Assembly: GCA_903813345.2 (NCBI GenBank)
Contig: CAIIXF020000007.1
Span: 35,248,538-35,312,537 of the forward strand
From: Owenia fusiformis
Taxonomy: Eukaryota; Annelida; Polychaeta; Sabellida; Oweniidae
Direction: 5' to 3'
Length of the DNA stretch: 64,000 nucleotides
The position numbers and the translations under genes are program-made. This document shows, in pieces, positions 62,301-64,000 of this stretch. Position 1 is the first letter of the stretch, and every line of letters starts with the position of its first letter. The notes below the pieces were generated by a model that was not told where the DNA came from, searched no databases, and saw only the letters and a list, made by a program, of their open reading frames with translations.

Positions 62301-63375
62301 TGGTGTTAACATCTGACAGATTTTACTGTTCAATATAAAGTAAGCATAATTTTTGAGATAGACAGATAGATGTCACCTGAGTCAATATCAAAGTAGCAAA
62401 TTACTTCATTTTTGAGGGACATCTTTCTATCTGCCTCAGAACTAAAAATATAACTCCGAAATGTATAATAAATGAAAGCATAGAGATTTAAAATAACGAA
62501 AAAAACCAATATAAAATTGAAATTAAGTAAAAGCATAATTAGGAATTTACTGCTATAAGCAAAATTAAAATATGAAGCAAAAAGCAGAATTTCAGCTGGC
62601 GTTGTATTGAATTATAAGTATACAAGAATTTTGATAATATTCCTGGAACTGTAACGCAATTAATCTATTCATTCTGTATTCTGTTCACCTCCAGATTTGG
62701 CCAGAGAGCTCTTCCTTGATCTGACAACTGCAGCAGGTGCTGTTGTTACTTGTTCCACCTGTTTCTCCACCTTTGTCACCATCACATTCCAGTCTGGCTG
62801 ATCGTCAGACTCACTTTCTGTGTCTTAAAGTAAAAGTGCCCAATGGGTTGATGTTTAAATCACTTTAAATCAGAGTTCAGTTCTTGACTCCCTCGTTCAG
62901 TTTGACCATAACTCGTATACATAGCATGACGGATCTGACTGAATGCTATGGATGACTAATTGATGTGGTGTTATTTCTTCATAACCCACATTAACACTGG
63001 TACTGCACGCTTCAAAATTCCGAAACAGATCCGTTTCTGTAAAAATTTTATTTCAAGACTAATAGGTCAAATGAAAATATCACTACAAAAAACTGATAAA
63101 GCAAACTTAAGCAAGCTTTGCAACTAAGATACATGTATGCCCATATATGGTCAACTACTAAAGCAATGGACGTTTAAGCTAAACATTAAGCTCTTTTTTT
63201 ATTTGGCATGTGTGTATTCACTCAGTATCCATAGTTTTCTTACCAAGTTTGTTAGCCTGTCTCACAGCCGATAACACAGAATCGCTGGCATTGAGAGGGG
63301 ATGCAACGTGACCCCCTATATCAATCGCTTCACCCCCAGGCCCGAGAACTATGCTACCTTTTACAGAACCTGCAT
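44176..63375 (-). CDS. KIAA2012-like: KIAA2012-like coiled-coil protein, 20 exons, 5' end outside window
   Basis: Exons 5' to 3': 63244-63375, 62689-62823, 61855-61992, 59388-59948, 57735-57895, 57290-57373, 56952-57054, 56111-56584, 55773-55857, 55251-55563, 53705-54856, 51684-51789, 48876-48953, 47879-48114, 47478-47666, 46892-47100, 46484-46656, 45353-45503, 44851-44968, 44176-44319. Every intron is GT-AG and every phase joins, giving 1579 residues plus TAA. N-terminal parts (about 1-1110) are acidic, Ser/Lys-rich and repetitive. A Pro/Lys-rich segment lies at about 1150-1250. An E/R/K-rich coiled coil covers about 1320-1530. The tail carries SQDVSRAFVFSYYELLQ. Tail and coil match my memory of vertebrate KIAA2012, whose function is unknown to me. 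No catalytic motif or membrane segment is seen. A cytoskeletal or ciliary role is only inferred. Other coiled-coil families remain possible. Confidence 0.7.
44851..44968 (-). CDS. KIAA2012-like: KIAA2012-like, exon 19 of those seen
   Basis: 118 nt. IKREEEARLKMEEAMRLAEE then MERKKMALEERMKFARGLM, the end of the coil. Acceptor is TTTTACAG, donor GTACTT, phase 0. Confidence 0.86.
45353..45503 (-). CDS. KIAA2012-like: KIAA2012-like, exon 18 of those seen (coiled coil)
   Basis: 151 nt. EALLQKQRDDEVKRREEEMM then LYAMAEQERIEYEKKKKLEE. The AEQERIEY block is where similarity to vertebrate KIAA2012 (AEEERLEY-type, from memory) seems clearest inside the coil. Donor is GTCTGC (weak), fixed by the phase of exon 19. 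Confidence 0.85.
46281..46476. repeat. 19-bp intronic minisatellite
   Basis: About ten copies of ACCCTCCTTCCCAATGCTT / ACCCACCTACCCAATGCAT, alternating as a 38-bp dimer. It lies directly beside the donor of exon 17 and gives false Pro-rich ORFs on the plus strand. Confidence 0.88.
46484..46656 (-). CDS. KIAA2012-like: KIAA2012-like, exon 17 of those seen (coiled coil)
   Basis: 173 nt of uninterrupted charged coil beginning LAKEALEAAERREDEEREE and ending near LEEEQRRMG. Acceptor is ATTTCAG, donor GTGAGT. A 19-bp minisatellite begins next to its donor. Confidence 0.88.
46892..47100 (-). CDS. KIAA2012-like: KIAA2012-like, exon 16 of those seen (coiled coil)
   Basis: 209 nt. ETSSNLKNISNKEARAAKRA starts the long charged helix, continuing as Arg/Glu/Lys-rich sequence to the exon end. 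Acceptor is CCACCAG. Donor GTAAGG leaves two bases. Confidence 0.88.
47134..47394 (-). CDS. 86-codon same-strand ORF in the intron between exons 15 and 16
   Basis: Starts at ATG 47392-47394 in a strong context (AACATGG) and has its own stop. The first 60 or so residues look protein-like, with IGDGRYCFAKPTKAPKLELK and LSEVELPYLGQQSFF then TKLAKLLQKIKK. The last 25 look like intron. Exon 15 splices in frame directly to exon 16 without it. I found no strong phase-0 donor that would join it to exon 16, nor a phase-matched acceptor from exon 15. It may be an alternative first exon, a nested small gene or a captured exon fragment. The product is not recognised. Confidence 0.35.
   Translation of the reverse strand: MATGSKSLTKSREIGDGRYCFAKPTKAPKLELKDLSEVELPYLGQQSFFTKLAKLLQKIKKIFTMSVCTVFKYPIAISTCNHEFCI
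47478..47666 (-). CDS. KIAA2012-like: KIAA2012-like, exon 15 of those seen
   Basis: 189 nt, phase 0 at both ends, with LTKELSFVIVRDEYSDDEDA then a TLASRRPTINLPPPP segment and an acidic end. The FVIVRDEYSDDED part looks like a conserved motif rather than low-complexity filler. Donor is GTAAGT. Confidence 0.86.
47879..48114 (-). CDS. KIAA2012-like: KIAA2012-like, exon 14 of those seen (Pro/Lys-rich)
   Basis: 236 nt. TPAKTPAKTPASKKSKRGKK then Pro/Glu/Lys repeats ending APKEADPPPR. Such basic, proline-rich sequence is typical of disordered, microtubule- or nucleic-acid-binding linkers (inference). Donor is GTATGT. Confidence 0.84.
48666..48847. mobile_element. Tc1/mariner-type MITE
   Basis: 182 bp with perfect 13-bp terminal inverted repeats (CAGTAAAATCTGT and ACAGATTTTACTG), flanked on both sides by TA. 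It has no coding capacity. Interior GGTGTTCACATTGAAGTGTT words are shared with the element at 63754-63977. Ends and TA target fit the Tc1/mariner superfamily (family knowledge); pogo-like is my guess. Confidence 0.75.
48876..48953 (-). CDS. KIAA2012-like: KIAA2012-like, exon 13 of those seen
   Basis: 78 nt, phase 1 at both ends, reading KVPDKKELETLYAPVEPPPP then PKQEK. Donor is GTAAGG, acceptor CTCTAG. A mariner-type MITE ends 28 bp downstream of its donor side. Confidence 0.82.
49385..50455. repeat. 145-bp tandem repeat, four copies, split by a LINE
   Basis: Copies begin at about 49385, 49993, 50138 and 50283. The last three are spaced exactly 145 bp. The unit holds AACAAGATGGCCGCCCAAAA, GTTAATCAGCTCTAGTACTT, a GGAAATCCGATGAGCGGTTT part and TTTTTCGAAAAACCTTC. 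Copy 4 is the most diverged. It lies within the intron between exons 12 and 13. Confidence 0.9.
49533..49992 (-). mobile_element. 5'-truncated LINE (non-LTR retrotransposon) 3' end
   Basis: About 460 bp inserted into copy 1/2 of the 145-bp array. On the minus strand it encodes the end of a LINE polyprotein. IPKHRTRIGENSIKVHGSYI then WNSLNEDIRN is the typical post-reverse-transcriptase tail of CR1/Jockey/L2-like elements (family knowledge), with the stop at 49774. A short 3' UTR follows, with AATAAA-like sequence and a TTGAA/ATTGA-rich terminus. Junctions share only CCA, so any target duplication is short. Dead copy. Confidence 0.72.
51684..51789 (-). CDS. KIAA2012-like: KIAA2012-like, exon 12 of those seen
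   Basis: 106 nt encoding a very basic segment (VKSVKSAKSAKSVASKGSKG then KKKEEFVV). It continues the SVK/SAK theme of exon 11. Donor is GTAAGC, acceptor TTACAG. Confidence 0.83.
52167..52375 (-). mobile_element. MITE with CAGGCCCGTAGCCAGG-type ends
   Basis: 209 bp. One end, on the minus strand, reads CAGGCCCGTAGCCAGG. The other reads CAGACCATAGCCATGG, giving imperfect 16-bp terminal inverted repeats. Flanks are ATTAG and ATTAT, possibly a decayed 5-bp target duplication. The interior has poly-G/C runs. Fragments of the same family lie at 2361 and 42333. Superfamily not assigned. Confidence 0.65.
52566..53041. mobile_element. fold-back element (MITE) with about 160-bp inverted arms
   Basis: Begins CAGGCCTCCTAGACTTCCAA and ends with its reverse complement. 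The inverted arms span roughly 52566-52720 and 52880-53041, around a central 160 bp. Both sides are flanked by TATTA, a 5-bp target duplication. Arms match over most of their length with scattered differences. ORFs of similar sequence on both strands are a product of the inverted symmetry. Confidence 0.8.
53268..53512. repeat. 22-bp intronic minisatellite
   Basis: About eleven copies of ATATTTGGTGCAATATGAAATG with single-base variants, in the intron between exons 11 and 12, about 190 bp from the donor of exon 11. Confidence 0.9.
53705..54856 (-). CDS. KIAA2012-like: KIAA2012-like, exon 11 of those seen (GSA repeats)
   Basis: 1152 nt, the largest exon, phase 0 at both ends. VGREYRAANKHKQVISFDEA is followed by about 15 copies of an 8-residue unit of the type TGSAKSVK (DNA 54343-54702), then acidic Asp/Glu/Ser sequence ending DGYEIDE. 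Acceptor is TACAG. Donor GTTAAA is weak but required by the phase of exon 12. Confidence 0.87.
54343..54702 (-). repeat. 24-bp coding tandem repeat
   Basis: Fifteen units of 24 bp inside exon 11. Each encodes x-G-S-A-x-S-V-K with substitutions mainly at positions 1, 5 and 8. No stop or frameshift occurs across the 360 bp, which fits selection on the protein. Confidence 0.9.
55251..55563 (-). CDS. KIAA2012-like: KIAA2012-like, exon 10 of those seen
   Basis: 313 nt. Strongly acidic run (EEEDDDVEEDSDDD within EQEEDDDVEEDSDDDSV), then SVIEAAKSLDTATPDAEKTR and a segment ending KSQIEDLVK. Donor GTTAGA gives phase 0. Confidence 0.85.
55773..55857 (-). CDS. KIAA2012-like: KIAA2012-like, exon 9 of those seen
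   Basis: 85 nt. Encodes ETGSISSKVPASIPGQRADN then ADLELDI. It enters with two bases and leaves with two, so skipping it would break the frame. Donor is GTGAGT. Confidence 0.82.
56111..56584 (-). CDS. KIAA2012-like: KIAA2012-like, exon 8 of those seen (SVHS repeats)
   Basis: 474 nt, phase 1 at both ends. An acidic start (DKESDIGVDNIEVADEV) leads to six repeats of S-V/I-H/R/Q-S plus three to five residues, about one every seven residues. It ends in Lys/Ser-rich sequence. Donor is GTAAGA. Confidence 0.87.
56952..57054 (-). CDS. KIAA2012-like: KIAA2012-like, exon 7 of those seen
   Basis: 103 nt, starting in phase 0 and leaving one base. It contains WGETDSKSVKSAFAGGLPTH and EQYKEVLKESLASA. The donor is a perfect GTAAGT. 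With exon 6 this forms the least repetitive part of the N-terminal half. Confidence 0.85.
57290..57373 (-). CDS. KIAA2012-like: KIAA2012-like, exon 6 of those seen
   Basis: 84 nt in phase 0, encoding LAADNWLRWHPPRNISRPHS and LAEEAMNK. The Trp-rich start looks like a small folded or binding motif, unlike its low-complexity neighbours. Its first 20 bases plus acceptor are duplicated in the upstream intron near 57430-57460. Confidence 0.8.
57374..57470. repeat. short duplication of exon 6 acceptor region
   Basis: ATTATCAGCAGCAAGCTATAGAAAT occurs at the exon 6 acceptor and again about 70 bp away in the intron (near 57437), with neighbouring AATACAATAAGAGAAACCTGG-like words also repeated. The second copy could act as a decoy or alternative acceptor. 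Confidence 0.6.
57735..57895 (-). CDS. KIAA2012-like: KIAA2012-like, exon 5 of those seen
   Basis: Encodes GSEAASESQLGVSQGKVS then a helix-prone basic segment (LERIRHSAKKIAEDVVSKGG). Two overlapping donors exist. GTTAGT gives phase 0, which fits the next exon. GTACCT four bases on gives a frame that hits a stop in the next exon, so the first was chosen. Confidence 0.8.
58760..59365. repeat. 45-bp intronic minisatellite
   Basis: About 13 copies of a unit holding AAAATCACAATTGTGCTCAA and TCCACATCACAATTGTAT. 45 is a multiple of 3, so ORFs of up to 212 codons appear, but they are antisense or intronic by-products. The array stops about 22 bp before the donor of exon 4. Looser relatives with the same CACAATTG core reach back to about 58570. 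Confidence 0.92.
59388..59948 (-). CDS. KIAA2012-like: KIAA2012-like, exon 4 of those seen
   Basis: 561 nt, phase 1 at both ends. Gly/Ser-rich start, then a Lys/Glu-rich stretch of KEKS-type repeats, a poly-Pro run, Ser/Arg/Thr-rich sequence, and an acidic end (DDVDDYFENDIDDEF). Donor GTACAA falls only about 25 bp from the edge of a 45-bp minisatellite. Confidence 0.82.
59949..61854. other. intron between exons 3 and 4
   Basis: 1.9 kb with no further exon seen. Contains two copies of a CATAGTC..GCAGGTATATAGTAAAAGA word near 60520-60600 and the 27-bp repeat listed below. Confidence 0.6.
61256..61375. repeat. 27-bp intronic tandem repeat
   Basis: Four to five copies of GCAATGACTATATATGCTAT plus GACTATT, with single-base changes. 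Confidence 0.85.
61855..61992 (-). CDS. KIAA2012-like: KIAA2012-like, exon 3 of those seen
   Basis: 138 nt, phase 1 at both ends, with SVPSWRNDDDDSPSLQSVEI in the middle. Acceptor is CCATCAG. Donor is GTTGAT, which is weak, so the exact 3' edge is the least certain part. Confidence 0.75.
62042..62328. mobile_element. Tc1/mariner-type MITE, larger derivative
   Basis: 287 bp with the same perfect terminal inverted repeats as the copy at 48666 (CAGTAAAATCTGT and ACAGATTTTACTG). It is flanked by TA on the left and TT on the right, so the target site is slightly decayed. The interior differs from the other two copies. Confidence 0.65.
62689..62823 (-). CDS. KIAA2012-like: KIAA2012-like, exon 2 of those seen
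   Basis: 135 nt, phase 1 at both ends, encoding an acidic start (TESESDDQPDWNVMVTKVEK) then a basic end (VVRSRKSSLAKSG). Donor is GTGAAC. The exon can be skipped without a frame change. Confidence 0.8.
63244..63375 (-). CDS. KIAA2012-like: KIAA2012-like, first exon seen
   Basis: Reads GSVKGSIVLGPGGEAIDIGG and on to SAVRQANKL. It enters with two bases of a split codon and leaves with one. The acceptor is a tandem CAGATGCAG, so the exon may begin at 63375 or 63369, a 6-nt difference that keeps frame. Donor is GTAAGA. Confidence 0.75.
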
Positions 63376-64000
63376 CTGGAATATGATACCATGCAGCACT
63401 GACATCTTATACAAGATATAGGACATGCATACATGCAAAATAATCTGTACTCAAAATATGTGGGAGAATTTAAATGAGGATAGTAGCTATAAGTGCTATA
63501 TACACAATATACAACACTGGACAACCACAAGTTTTATATAATGAAACTAAATGAATAAAATCTACTCTTAAAAACATTCATCATACAACATTGAAAATGA
63601 AACAGGATAAAGGGGTTTAACTTCACAAGAATATACAATTAATCATGCAATTCTACCTAATATCAAATCATTGACTTACTGAAATTTACAAGTCTGAAAT
63701 CAAGCTAACAACTATAAATTCTAAATGAAATATGACATACATGCAGTAAAGTACAGTAAAACCCATCTTGTATGAATGCCGCTATATGAATTCACGACAG
63801 AAATACCTACACTCAATCATGGGATCAGTCAAAAGTGTTTGGATTAGCAGGTGTTCGAATCTTAGTTCTTTTAATATGTGAATCAATTGGATATACAAAA
63901 TTGGAACCATGAAAAGTGTTCACATTGAGAGGTGTTCAGATTAGAGAGGTGTTTGATTGCAAAGAAAGGTTTTACTGTACACGTGGCTTACAATATGTTG
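63376..64000. other. intron upstream of the first exon seen
   Basis: No exon recognised to the window edge apart from the MITE listed below. Further 5' exons of the KIAA2012-like gene must lie beyond, because the first exon seen starts inside a codon. Confidence 0.6.
63754..63977. mobile_element. Tc1/mariner-type MITE
   Basis: 224 bp with ends CAGTAAAACC and GGTTTTACTG, flanked by TA on both sides. The interior shares AAAGTGTTCACATTGA and GAGGTGTTC words with the copy at 48666-48847. Non-coding. Confidence 0.72.

Overview
This is an AT-rich piece of an animal nuclear genome. Evidence is spliced genes with canonical GT-AG introns, long gene-poor stretches, minisatellites, MITE-like elements and a decayed LINE. 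A complete intronless Frizzled receptor of the FZD5/8 class and a KIAA2012-like gene point to a bilaterian. I lean towards a marine invertebrate such as a lophotrochozoan or basal deuterostome, but the species cannot be fixed from the sequence.

Layout. 1-6.57 kb: mostly unannotatable intergenic DNA with one exon-like ORF (5.6-5.8 kb). 6.57-8.53 kb: 64-bp minisatellite. 9.37-11.05 kb: 43-bp minisatellite. 11-16 kb: non-coding DNA upstream of the receptor, with a perfect CRE palindrome at 15.55 kb. 16.12-17.85 kb: the Frizzled gene, + strand, one exon. 17.85-32.7 kb: gene desert. 32.7-34.1 kb: 42-bp minisatellite that keeps four of six frames open and so creates long false ORFs. 34-44 kb: gene desert with short dispersed repeats. 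44.18-63.38 kb: one large spliced gene on the - strand.

The large gene was rebuilt by hand as 20 exons whose reading phases all agree (4742 nt, 1579 residues plus stop). Its 5' end lies beyond the right edge of the window. The protein is acidic and low-complexity in the N-terminal two thirds, with 8-residue GSAxSVK-type and 7-residue SVHSxxx-type repeats. Next comes a Pro/Lys-rich stretch, then about 220 residues of E/R/K-rich coiled coil and a short conserved-looking tail. From remembered family sequence I judge it a homologue of vertebrate KIAA2012, a coiled-coil protein of unknown function. Its introns hold three related Tc1/mariner-type MITEs, a 476-bp fold-back element, a second CAGGCC-ended MITE, a truncated LINE inserted in a 145-bp tandem repeat, and several minisatellites.

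The two confident genes are unrelated in function: one is a Wnt receptor at the plasma membrane, the other a probable cytoskeletal or ciliary coiled-coil protein (inference). No new multi-gene system is evident. The most useful results are the exon model, an unexplained same-strand ORF in one of its introns, the higher-order structure of the minisatellites, and several small mobile-element families defined here by their ends.
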